A DNA stretch of 64,000 bases from Pseudeuparius sepicola (Eukaryota > Arthropoda > Insecta > Coleoptera > Anthribidae): positions 129,391,373-129,455,372 of the forward strand of contig OY987299.1 of assembly GCA_963920635.1 (NCBI GenBank), in the 5' to 3' direction. This document shows positions 47,028 through 57,415 of the stretch, in pieces. A program made the position numbers and the translations under genes. The notes under the pieces are model-generated. The model ran no database searches and was not told where the DNA came from. It worked only from the letters and a program-made list of their open reading frames with translations. Numbering within the stretch: the first letter of the stretch is position 1; the number at the start of each line of letters is the position of its first letter.

Positions 47028-47098
47028 ATGGTGAATTGTTCAGCGTTTGGTTGCGAAAACAGAAGTGAAAAGCAAGAGCCCGCGATTTCGTTTCAAAG
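47028..47098 (+). CDS. THAP-domain first exon, copy 1
   Basis: ATG followed by MVNCSAFGCENRSEKQ..ISFQ and a splice donor CAAAG|GTAAAT at 47098/47099. C4 and C9 (CxxxxC) are the first zinc ligands of a C2CH THAP finger. An exon break right after the SFQR position is common in THAP genes. THAP domains bind DNA in host regulators and in P-element-type transposases. No matching second exon (with the conserved W and the CxxH ligands) was found downstream, so the gene is partial here. It is preceded by a GC-richer leader with CGGCGGCCATTTTATATGTG. Confidence 0.6.
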
Positions 47099-47143
47099 GT
47101 AAATATTTAACAAGCTACTTTTGAAAGATGCCCTAAATATTTT

Positions 47144-48361
47144 TTTACAAATAGAATGTAACTTATATAAAATTAAACATTTATCTGAGCCGCATATACG
47201 TCATCTGTCACTTCTCATTTGGTATAGGCTAGGCAAAAATAATAACTGTTTTTTTTTGTTAACTTTTTACAATATAACTATATTGAATCATGTATAGCGA
47301 AATTAAACATTTATTTACGGCGCATATAGGTCAACTGTCACTTGTCATTTCTTTAGGAAAAGCAAAAAAATTAACTGTTTTTTTTTTGTTTAACTTTTTA
47401 CAATATAACTATATTAAATCACATATAGCGAAATTAAACATTTATTTACGGCCCATGTAGGTCAACTGTCATTTTCTATTTCAAAATACTTCCGTTACCA
47501 ATTTTTGTTTAATTTCAAAAAATTTAACAAGACTTAGTATCCACTTACAAAGTTTAACAAAAATCAGCCAGTTAATAATTTTGCTCTCAAAGACAGCTTC
47601 AAATTTCTTTAAAATGCGATTTCCGGCGAAACAATAGGTTTAATTTCAGAACAAACTGTTGATACTTGATTTTTAAGGTAATTATAAATAATAAAAACGC
47701 AGTTAATATTTTTGCCCATATATTGCGCAAAATGTCATTTTTACATCATTTGGATACTTGCGCAAACGTAATCTGTTTAATTTATCAATCTCAACTTTAT
47801 ATATACCTTACTTACTAATAAATGCAGCTTAAAATTCGCAGTTAATATTTATGCCGTCTTTATTACAACAAGAAAATGTATTTTTCTAAAAAACGCCCAT
47901 ATAAAAACGCGTATATTTATTTTGTATAAAAAAAAACAATTCTGGCGTTCATTTATTACCAATAATTTTGTGATGGCATTATAAAAATGCGGTTATGAAT
48001 TTTGTCTAGGTTTCGTTATTTTTTACCGTAATTTCCCTGGCCTATTAGAGGTAATACCTTAGACAAGGAAAAAGAGAGGACAGCGCGCTGGCCTACCCCG
48101 CCGTATATAGATTTTGTTACGTCGTTTTGAACGGCGGCCATTTTATATGTGGCAGACAAAGCGAGTAGATACGTTCTGAGTTAATTTCGGGAATTTGTAA
48201 ATTAAAAGTAACAGTGATTAAAGGGGAAAATATACTCTTACGATGGTGAATTGTTCAGCGTTTGGTTGCGAAAACAGAAGTGAAAAGCAAGAGCCCGGGA
48301 TTTCGTTTCAAAGGTAAATATTTAACAAGCTACTTTTGAAAGATGCCCTAAATATTTTTTC
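47144..48361. repeat. tandem segmental duplication, unit 2
   Basis: Same order of blocks as unit 1 but without the foldback. It has an extra internal array unit (about 47340-47470) and an additional 125 bases at 47881-48005 (GCCCATATAAAAACGCGTAT). The leader immediately before the THAP start codon also differs. Confidence 0.9.
48243..48313 (+). CDS. THAP-domain first exon, copy 2
   Basis: Same 71-base exon as at 47028 with one amino-acid change (P-A-I becomes P-G-I at residue 19) and the same CAAAG|GTAAAT donor. Residues C4 and C9 are retained. About 450 bases after the exon, GGTGTCCTCTATTCTTTATT lies inverted relative to the CTTAGACAAGGAAAAAGAGA block upstream of both exons. Continuation exons were not identified, so whether this is a live gene end or a relic is open. 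Confidence 0.55.
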
Positions 48362-48760
48362 TCAATATAACTTCTTCAAATTATTTCTACCTTTTAGTAT
48401 GATAAAGTTCATTGTTTTGTTTGTCAATAGGACCAATATAATTATTTTTTAACATCGTTTTTATTGAAAATTTCTTAATTTATCATGATAGTTTCATAAA
48501 ATATGGACTGGTTTCCATGGTGGTGCATTATTTATTTTATTTTGATTGATTCGAAATCGCCACTTGAGCACTTGACACTAGCTTTACATTTGGAAAATTA
48601 TCTGCAAATAAATACCAATATTTCAAATTTTTGTGATATTGGCTAAGGCGTTTTATGCTACGCCACTGGCCTGTCGTGCGATGTGCCACTCGGTAACACG
48701 GCCGCGGACGCTGTTAGGTGTCCTCTATTCTTTATTGTCTAAGGGTAATATGAAAATACT
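48362..48760. other. flank of unit 2 ending in an inverted TIR-like block
   Basis: Mostly AT-rich. 48655-48752 is GC-richer (CACGGCCGCGGACGCTGTTA) and ends with TTTATTGTCTAAGGGTAATA, inverse to the leader block at 48046-48080. Confidence 0.45.
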
Positions 48761-49490
48761 CATATTTATTAGTTTCAAACACAGACCTTACTGGTAGTTA
48801 AACTAACTAGTGTAATAAAGGAAAAGGTTATCGAGGTCAAAATAGAAAAAAAATAGCCACACTTTCTTAGTTACAAGTTTTCAAAGAGATAACTGTCAAC
48901 TGTGCAAAATACAGCAACAGAAATGATAGTCAATATTGACTTCTTCGTAACATTTTTTTTCTGGGTTTCAAGATAAAGGGCATTAAAATTTGCCAAAATC
49001 AGTCAATTCTTCTAACGAAAAATTCATAATAATTACTTTTTTGCTAACTGAGAACTCAGGAAACAATTTGACATCAAACAAAAAGATATAGCCCAGTTGA
49101 CTTAGATTAGAGAATAACTCAAGTTACCTTTTCCTGTCACGCACAAACCATAGAATATGTGAAGAGAAAGTTAAGTTTTACCAATGGTGTAGCATAGCAT
49201 TTTTCTAAAAGCAAATGTGTACCTCAATCCCCCATCTACTCCACTGGCGAGAGCAGAAGCTCCAAACATTTAAACTCATCCTTATATATACCGCGAGATA
49301 GTGACAGATTTTTGGACGTGATTTTACTCAGTATGCCTTTCAAAGGGCATTATGTTGTGTATATTTTCACAATAATAAGGTATGAATCAGAGAGTCATCC
49401 TGGGTTCTTCATATGAAAAAATGAATGTTCATTTATTCGAAAAATATGTGTTTTAAAAAGATGATGAAATTTCACGCCCCCAATAGATTT
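48761..49490. other. AT-rich non-coding, nothing recognised
   Basis: No gene, RNA or repeat structure noticed. Confidence 0.4.
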
Positions 49491-49999
49491 TTACAAAAAG
49501 AAAGTTAGCGGCTTTATAGGACTATAAATTTTGGCAACTGGTAATATCATACCAACATCCAAGTTCTAATGGATGTGCCGGTGTTTACCCGAACGACTCA
49601 AACCCAAAACACTGGCAGTTATAATAGTGTAACTTGCACTTGAAGGTGAGAAACCAACCAGCTGATAGTACCAGAGCCGAAATTTCACAAAACATAGTAA
49701 ACACCAAGAAGAACAAATTAGGTTGGTGTTGAATCCAGAAATCTACAAAATAAATGTGAAGAAGAAGTGACACAGGAAACAGGCTCATTGGCCATTCTCC
49801 ACTGTATCTTCCAAATTTGTGTAAATCAACCTTGGCTGCCTTGATGAACCTAATAAGGGGAAACAGCTGTTGTAGTTTACCTTCCCGAACGATTCAAATA
49901 TGAAAACACCGGCACATCCATTAGAACTTGGATGTTGGTATGATATTACCAGTTGCCAAAATTTATAGTCCTATAAAGTCGCTAACTTTCTTTTTGTAA
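49491..49999 (-). mobile_element. foldback element with unique internal ORF
   Basis: The arms (TTACAAAAAGAAAGTTAGCG, GTAATATCATACCAACATCC, GAACTTGGATGT and inverses) cover 49491-49600 and 49885-49999. The unpaired centre carries a minus-strand open frame of about 100 codons (about 49889-49585) with two hydrophobic stretches (SLFPVSLLLHIYFVDFW and NLFFLVFTMF...LVLSAGWFL). No family was recognised. It could be captured host sequence or chance. Confidence 0.6.
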
Positions 50000-50419
50000 T
50001 ATGTGTTTTGATATGATTTTAGTAAGACTACCATGTGTTTTATAATGAAGTTCAAATTAGAAAATTCCTCGGAAAAACATAGGTATACCGTTTGCGTGGG
50101 CCCAAAAGGTTATTTTTTCACGTGAACTTGTATTTTAGTATTTAATTTTTCCACCTTTTTGAAGAGTCTGCCAATGAGAAGTAGGCAAGTCCTAGTTATG
50201 AAGCTGCTGAAAAAAGGATGGCATACCGTTTGCCCATTTTAATAATCTATATTGGTCGAATCTAAGTAATTGTATACCTACCTGCCTTTGGGCAATGTAT
50301 TAATGTTTTCCATTGCTGGCGGTGTTAGTTTAGATTAGCCAATCCAAAAACGAATGTCCGTTTTTAATGCAAAACTCGAACCGCTGTCAGGTGCACATTA
50401 TCCATAGTAAACTGGTGCC
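50000..50419. other. non-coding, nothing recognised
   Basis: No ORF or structure noticed. Confidence 0.4.
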
Positions 50420-50820
50420 AAATGTCAAAGCACCCTGGGCTAATAAGTGGTTAGATGGAAAAACCTCCAACTCTATCTAGCACATTTCAGTTGGAAAAAT
50501 TCCGACAACCGTGTAATTTTGCTGTCCACCCAGCGGATAAGACACCGTTTTCGATAAAATTACACACATTGTGCGTATCTAAGAGCAATAAATTCACGGG
50601 CCTTGCCGGTTGATTTGGTAGAGATAAATCGGAAACTCGAAAATGTGGTCGGGCCTTTAATTCTGTTTCGCGCGTATTGTGTTATCGTTAATTCCGTTAA
50701 CGGCAGTTTAATTACGTTTGGTGTATTATTATGCGAAACGAAAGTGAATGCGTTTAATTGAATGTTTCCGATTAACTGGTTAGGAGCCATTAGAAATTGG
50801 TTGATCATCAAGGGAACAGA
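50420..50820. promoter_or_regulatory. unique island dense in TAAT cores
   Basis: GTTATCGTTAATTCCGTTAA, CAGTTTAATTACGTTTGGTG and GTTTAATTGAATGTTTCCGA follow each other within about 100 bases with low redundancy. It has the look of a homeodomain-bound enhancer. Inference only. Confidence 0.35.
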
Positions 50821-51998
50821 GTTCTTACATATACTGTAGTGAGGGACTCTTTAAAGTAAAGGGAACCAGCATTATAATTTCCAAAGTGAGGTCTACTCTT
50901 TCCTCATTGTAATGGTATCAGTGATGCAAAAATTAATAATGGTTTCCTTGATTTCTAAAAATTAGACTTGACAATGTAGTGTCTACAAGTGCAGAATATG
51001 GCATTTGTCAAATGAAACAAATTTATTTTATAGTTGAAATTGATATCCAGCAATTATTTCCACGAATTTAAGTAATAAGTATGGTAAGTCAGTAGTGCCG
51101 ATTTTGCTTATTTAAGAATTTGTCGCTATTGCACCTTGTTACCAGGTTCCTCATTCCATTATTTGTAATATGTTTACTTGAACTTTCTTCCCTTGTTGAA
51201 TGTATCTACCCAAAGAACTTTCATAGATTTCGGGATGGAATAACAAGATTAGGACTAGTAGTTCTAATGATGTAGTTTTTCTCGGTGTTCATTATAAAAT
51301 TTTTGTAATTTTATTTGTCTCCCAAGGTACCTCACAAACTTAAAATAAACTCTTTAAAAAAAGACCTGACTGAAGCTACCTGTTTAATAATTTAAAATTT
51401 ACGAAATACGATTTTTGTTTTGAACTACCTACTTATACATAATGCCCACACAATGGGAATTGTAGGATTACTAAAGGTGACACAGGAAAAATCTGGTTGC
51501 AATTATTGGGACTACTACAGGCGGCCGCATTACCTTTCATTGACACAACTGAGTATATGGAAGTTAGAAAACTTAAAAATACTGAATTATGATCGGAAAT
51601 ATTTTGCCTTCTTTAGAATCTATGGCACTGGCATGTCACATAAAACCTGATGGCAGTTGGACACTGACATATAACATAACCTTGCATCAGCTCCCTTGTG
51701 GTCTCCTTGGAGTCAACTGAAAACAAACTTCCCCTCAAGGCTTCACTTTTCCTATGTGATAGACTGTGACATGCTGGATCCCCTTTTTTAAAGACTTTTA
51801 GTGTGTTTGTGCTATATAGGTATTGTTAACAGGGAAACATATTATGTGGTAAGGGAAGGGTAGATATTTAGTAAACTACACCTTTTATCTTTATCTTTCG
51901 TAAATAGTGGTATATTTTGTGGTGTTTGGCAAACACACAGGAATACAACAGACGATAGGAAGAGGGAAAGAAGAGAACCTACATCGCCATTCCACTAC
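50821..51998. other. AT-rich non-coding, nothing recognised
   Basis: Short ORFs only; no domain, RNA or repeat structure noticed. Confidence 0.4.
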
Positions 51999-52289
51999 TT
52001 GCCACCAAGAGCGCAAGATCAGTGCCCTTCGGGCGTCTGTGGACCATCAACAGGACCGTACCGGTTTCCACCGCCACCCGAGATGATCGCTATTCCCCAG
52101 ATGCAGAAGACGAACATACAACAGATGACGGCGACGGTCAGCAGCGGAGTTTGCAGCAGCAGCAGCAGGAGCAGATGTAGACCATGCAGATGCAACAGCA
52201 GCAGATACAGATGCAGCAGCAACAACGCAGAGACAGAGCATGCGCACCAAGACACACCTGGGGAGGGTTCTACTGAGGAATTTTGTTGA
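51999..52289 (+). repeat. CAG/GCAACAG-rich segment with low-complexity ORFs
   Basis: 52137-52232 is an interrupted CAG repeat giving SSSR-, Q- or L-rich translations in different frames. One plus frame reads a polyglutamine tract (SLQQQQQEQM) preceded by acidic DAEDEHTTDDGDG but is broken by a stop after EQM and again near 52268. It could be a degraded gene fragment. No product is named. Confidence 0.45.
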
Positions 52290-52379
52290 TGTATAGATGA
52301 AGAAAGTAATATAGAATTGTTCAACACCAACCTTCGGTGTGTGCCTTACCTCGGTCTATGCCCAAATCTTGGCAGTTCC

Positions 52380-52830
52380 TTTTAGATTATGTGACAGATA
52401 TCGCAGTTTGAGAACACTCTGGTCCTAGGCATATCCGATCCACCTGAATTCGATCGAAAACGAAAGTGTGCGCGCGCGCATCGGAAAAAATCGTCTATCG
52501 GCCTAAAAGGCCCATTAAACCGCGTGCGCTCTTACATCACAGGCCGCACGGAATGAATAAGTACCTAATTACGGTTTCGAAATGGTAAGTAATCGCGGGG
52601 TATCGGTAACAAGTAGAGCGGCCCGGCAGTCCGCAGTCCGAGGTACGGGCCAGCGACAATAAGTACGTGACCGACGAGATCGACTTACATGCCTCCGACA
52701 TTGAGAGAAATTGACCGCAGATGGATTTATCTGGTCGGCTCGCGTAGTTTAGGTGGTTCGAAACCGCAGCCTAAGAGCCGACCGACGTAACGTTCTCGGA
52801 GCAATGAAAGCGACAATCTGAAGTGGAGGA
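52380..52830. promoter_or_regulatory. GC/CpG-rich unique island
   Basis: GTGTGCGCGCGCGCATCGGA, AAAGGCCCATTAAACCGCGT, GCGGCCCGGCAGTCCGCAGT and AGAGCCGACCGACGTAACGT. The strongest CpG island by eye in the window. No ORF. Confidence 0.35.
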
Positions 52831-52945
52831 ATCAACAGAACAAGCCTCAAAAATGATCCCTCAATTTCTACATAATAATAGAAGAACTTCCCAACTGAGT
52901 AGGTATTCATAATGGCATATTGGCCTTTGTTGTTATTTAAATATA

Positions 52946-53500
52946 TACAAGGTGTTCCTCAAACTATACGCATAAACTTGGCAAATTGTATCAGAGGACA
53001 AGTAATGGCCAATTATCGAAAAAAAAAATGTTATAAAATATTACAGTGAAAAAACTTTTACAGATAATAAAAAATTAAGAAGATAACAAGTCATGATAGT
53101 ATTACGGTATTTAGCAGTACTTTGTTGTTAGCTGTCTTCAATGACGTCTTATCTGTAAGACGCTATTCGTGTTTATTTCCACGCGATTAGAACAAAACTA
53201 TGGCACTTAGTTTCGTAAACGAAGAACTTATGGACCTACTACTAGCATAATGGAGAAGTACATCAAAATTCAGTGGCTGCATTTCATCTTTATGCTCAAT
53301 GGTTTCCTCAAAGATTACATCCAGGAATTGAGGTTTTTTGCGTGTGAGGAAGGAAGAGAAACCGGCAAAACAAAAAACAAAACAAAACGGGCCGATGGAT
53401 TCGCAGGGATCAACTGTGTATCGAAAATCAAGGAAATAACTTTGAACAGTTATTATGATGACCTAACATCATTTTTATTTTATTACACTAAAATCTAAAT
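52946..53500 (+). mobile_element. DNA-transposon relic with DUF4817-type N-terminus
   Basis: Begins CAAGGTGTTCCTCAAACTAT, like the CAGGGTGTTCCT ends of other TA-targeting elements, and leads into a transposase fragment at 53200. The right end is not found; PLE sequence starts at about 53594. Confidence 0.55.
53200..53390 (+). pseudogene. DUF4817-type transposase N-terminal fragment, frameshifted
   Basis: Starts MALSFVNEELMDLLLA. One base of frameshift near 53248 allows YGEVHQNSVAAFHLYAQW and FPQRLHPG, then REEGRETG-like residues. The series of acidic start, YG...N...AAxxYAxxFPxRxHP and LRETG is the known DUF4817 helix-turn-helix found at the N-terminus of insect transposon proteins. The catalytic part is absent. 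Confidence 0.6.
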
Positions 53501-53593
53501 CTATGGGTTTTTAATTTAAAATAAATTGATATAATCTCCAAAACAAAAAGTATTTTATTACAGTTTTTTTTGATAATTTGTTGCAGATTCGCC

Positions 53594-54375
53594 TCCAAAA
53601 CTGATCAAAAGACAACTTTTTCAAGTTGCCTGGAACAATCAATGAACGAAACTTTGAAAGTTTAACTCAAAAAATAACTTTAACAAATTTATTTTCTGAG
53701 CTTTCGGTGAATAAATCTTCCTCATTTCTCCAAGATCATGTCACGTCAAAGTGAAATGACACATTAATAAATGTGAAGTTAAAATGTCATGACAACAGAA
53801 ACATAATAGCCTAGTCACCTGTCTGATATTGTACCCTATGTGTTCTATCTAAATATATCTATATAGATACTAACTTCTCTATGAACAATTGGCAATAATA
53901 TTTTAGCAACACAGTTCTCCGTATATCCCAGAACAAATTCTGATTTTTTAATTCTTCGTCTCTTTCTTACTTCTTATTTCAGAACTGGTTTGAACCTATC
54001 CCACAAAATCCTATGATTTTGTTACTAAAAGTGTCCAAATATTTTTGCCTTCGAAATTTGATTTTTCCTGATACAATTTTTATGTTCTTGTAAACAAACA
54101 CAAAATGGCCTACAAGTCTCCCTGACATAGAACTTTCCACATTCACAAGGAATTTTATAAATGCGATTTTTTTAACTTTGTACCTCCAGATGGTTTCATT
54201 TTAACTAGCTAATGTATTATGTATTTTTGGTTTTAAATACTGTTCTTACTTTAAAACGTTTGCCTCACGTTTTAGCTTATATCTGATAATCCAGGAATAT
54301 AAGGAACAATTAAATTTACTGGTCGGTCCACCAGATTTATTTCTCTAATAATTCTATTAACATTGTCATTTTGTT
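53594..54375 (-). mobile_element. Penelope-like 3' fragment, minus strand
   Basis: 53594-53850 matches the arms of the 3490-4886 PLE (AAGACAACTTTTTCAAGTTG, GATCATGTCACGTCAAAGTG). The rest reads on the minus strand as a decayed GIY-YIG endonuclease (AATTCCTTGTGAATGTGGAA, FYVRETCRPF) up to the ATTATTAGAGAAATAAATCT block. Frame breaks are frequent. Confidence 0.8.
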
Positions 54376-54728
54376 GGAAATCCCCAAAAACTTGATCAAC
54401 AAATTCCTCTCAAGTACATATTTGTTAGAAAAATATTTACTTAATATTGTTAAGCCGTTAGTAGGAAACTCAAATTCATTTATCAGAAAGGGTAATCATT
54501 TTTTCGAAATAATTAGAGAACATCAATTTCCGGATCATTATCTATATATTAGCTAGCTTCGAGTGCGGTTAGTCTTTTTAGAAATGTTGACCTGTTAACA
54601 AATCATTGAATATTTTACGCAGAAAGTTAGAAAACGATCAGACTTTAGTAGAAAGGACAAATTTTAATATAGATGCATTATAGAACTAACAACACTATAT
54701 GTGTTAATACTACTTATTTTCAACTAAA
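54376..54728 (+). pseudogene. Penelope-like RT, motifs up to 3
   Basis: The plus strand reads IVKPLVGNSNSFIRKGNHFFE, the PLE finger region. After frame breaks come SFD-VVSLFTNVP-like codons (near 54556-54595) and CVNTTYFQL at the end, where the frame is cut by the inserted element. The reading resumes at 55453. Confidence 0.75.
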
Positions 54729-55442
54729 CTCTATTCAAACTAAACGCAAGTGAAACATAAACAAAAGTTGTTCCATGGCTGGAGCGTGATATGCACGTGA
54801 TCGGCTTGCTATTGGCTAGACGCCCTAGACGGCAATAAAATCTTTCCAGGCGAGCGAGTTCAGCGAGTCGTTATTTATTACAGAGGTGTATTGAGTTGCA
54901 AGTGGACTTTTAATTTTTTCCGATATAATTCTTTCGCTGTTTATTAATTGTTGGAGCTACGAATTTCCTGCCCTTTTCACCCCCTCCCCCCGAAACCCGA
55001 CGCTGGTGGTGGTGTAACTTTTTAGTACTAACTCTTAGGAGGGTATGGAACTATTTCGCGCTAGAAAGGACTTTTTTTGGATGTTTGGGTTTGGCCTAAT
55101 TTTGTGTTAGTTTTACTGTACTATTGCTCTTCGGAGAGAACCAGGCTCGCGCCATGGGAAGAAGAAGATAGGCAAAATAAAAAACATAGAGACGGCTTTC
55201 ACTGCCACAATGTTTCATTTCTGCCGAAAGTAGAAATTTGCAGGTAAGTGAATGACTAGGTGTGCCATAAATGTTTGTTTTTAAAGTTCTTAATACTGGG
55301 GCATATTATTTTAATATTTTATATTATAAAATTCATAGAGATCGTCCTTAATGCGGCCCTGCCTCGTATTAGCCCTCAGAATTGTTCACGTGCGTCAATC
55401 GTGTAAATGTTTACGCGCCACTTGCATTTTGATTGAATAGAG
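54729..55442. mobile_element. 714-bp TIR element, long copy, inside PLE RT
   Basis: Ends CTCTATTCAAACTAAACGCA and (inverted) CTCTATTCAATCAAAATGCA. It is the reverse-orientation partner of 18136-18575 plus about 260 extra bases (54965-55218, CTCCCCCCGAAACCCGACGC). It separates CVNTTYFQL from NKFYQQEFGMAMGSPLSP of the surrounding RT. No ORF. Confidence 0.85.
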
Positions 55443-56460
55443 TGTATATAAGAAATAAATTTTACCAGCAGGAATTTGGGATGGCTATGGGGTCTCCTTT
55501 GTCACCATTCATAAGCAATTTATTCATGGAAGATTTTGAACAAAATGAGATGACTAGATAAGCTCACCAACCTAATGTTTGGTGGAGATAATATGTAGAT
55601 GACATATTTGGTATATGGGAACATGGAGTAAATGATTTAAATTCATCATTATATCTTTCTAACTCACAAGAACCTTCTATTAAGTTTACCTTAGAAATTG
55701 AAAATACCTCATAATCATCTACCTTTCTTAGATGTTTCTATACTGAAAACAAATAGTACAGAAACTAGTTTCTATAAAAAACCAACAAATAATAGATAAT
55801 AATATCTCCATTTTAACTCCAATCATCATATTAATGTTATAAAAGGAGTAGGTAATTAAAAGTTTGTATGACAGGATCAAAACGATTTGATCTAATAACA
55901 CAAAATTTGAGGAGGACATTAAACAATTAATCTGGTGAACCGACCAGTAAATTTAATTGTTCCTTATATTCCTCAGATAAGGTAAAACGCATAGGCAATC
56001 GTTTTAATGTCAGAGCAGTATTTAAAACCAAAAATACATTGAGATCGATGCTAGTTAAAACGAACTTAAAAATTATATCGGGCCAGTCAAAATTAAATTT
56101 CGAAGTCAAGAATATGTAAACCCCCTTTTAGTAACAATCATAGGATTTTGTGGGATAGGTCCGAACCAATCCTCAAAGAAGAAGTATGAAATAGACGAAA
56201 ACTTAAAGAATCATCATTAATTCTAATAGGAAATACGGACAACTGAATGCTGAATGTCCAGTGGAATGAAGTAAATTCAGATAGGTAACTAGATAGAACA
56301 CAGGGTACAATATCAGACAAGTGGCTATAGGCTATTGTTTCTGTTGACATGACATTTTAACTTGACAGTTATTAATCTGTCATTTCACAAATTTGTTGAA
56401 GTTATTTTCTGTCTTCTAATCAGTTTTGGTGGCAAAAAACCCAACTAAAAAATTAAATAG
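55443..56460 (+). pseudogene. Penelope-like RT motifs 4-5 and C-terminus, GIY-YIG core deleted
   Basis: NKFYQQEFGMAMGSPLSPF is RT motif 4, FMEDFEQ follows, and YVDDIFGIWEHG contains the catalytic YxDD. EPSIKFTLEIEN and KKPT parallel the 3781 copy. Several in-frame stops are present. From about 56060 the reading passes from RSMLVKTN directly to the residues that normally follow EHK, so the IYKIPCxCG...GET endonuclease core is missing. The end carries the shared arm (CAATATCAGACAAGTGGCTA). Confidence 0.85.
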
Positions 56461-57415
56461 ATATTTCTATATTCTTAAGGAATTGCTATAGTCAAAATTT
56501 AGATTCTAACTAAAACTAAAAATAACAAAATTTACCAATGGTTCGGTCGTAGCGTAGACAAATTATTCAAACATTAGTAGTACTTATACACACAATGGAT
56601 GAGAAAATACTTTAGTATCGTTTCCCAACCAGGCAAAATCCAAATATAATCCCATAGCCAAGGGAACAACAAATTTTCGCCAACGTCTAACGGCGATATA
56701 TTACCAGCAAAACAGTCTGAACAAACAAACTAATGTCTTTAACAGCTAACCGAGGTGTCATACGGACATTAATTTTAACACCGACCGCATATCGTTAAAC
56801 TCGCAGTAAATCATCTCTAAATCAATGCTTGCATTATTTTAAGAAACGGCAATTAACTCATTGTTGCTAAAATTTACAGCGTTAGGTTGCTTTCACAGTT
56901 TGTATACTGCAAGTTTGTGTCCAAGTAAGTCTGTGATTAACTGCGAAAATATTTATAGGCAAAACTCGGTTTTCTATAAAACTCGTTTTTCATAAAATCG
57001 AATATGTACATTATGTTTCAATATACAGGGACAAAATTATTAATATTAATAACGCAGATTTGTCACCATAAATTGAGAGTTTTTGTTTCAAAAATATTAC
57101 CGCGCAGATTTTTTTATATGCCTGCACTTAATAATTTTAATGATGATAATTAGACTTAAAGCATTCATTTCATGTATCTATGTTATAGTTAGCGTTATTG
57201 CTAAAATAGGTTTGCTTGTTTTTCCTGTAGGATTTCACAATCAAAATTAAAATTGCTTTGATATTAACGTCAAATTTGCTAAATAGCGTAAATAGAGAAA
57301 TGTTTTATTACCACTTAATCAAGTGTTCCACATAATTATGCTTACTCATATCCGTTCCTTATTTAATCATTTTCTTCCACATAACTAGGCTTTAATTATC
57401 TCTTTACAAGTAATT
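56461..57415. other. non-coding, includes an island-like patch
   Basis: About 56690-56900 is unique with CpG and TTAAT words (ACACCGACCGCATATCGTTA). The rest is AT-rich. No gene recognised. Confidence 0.35.

Larger units (their letters stand above)
45568..47143. repeat. tandem segmental duplication, unit 1
   Basis: Begins TTTTACAAATAGAATGTAAC and ends GAAAGATGCCCTAAATATTT. The same limits recur for unit 2, which begins where this ends. Unit 1 carries a 610-bp foldback not present in unit 2 and one fewer internal array unit. Confidence 0.9.

Noticed and set aside
51999..52330. Serine/cysteine-, leucine- and glutamine-rich proteins
   Set aside because: Three frames of one CAG-type repeat give long ORFs; the best glutamine frame contains stops.
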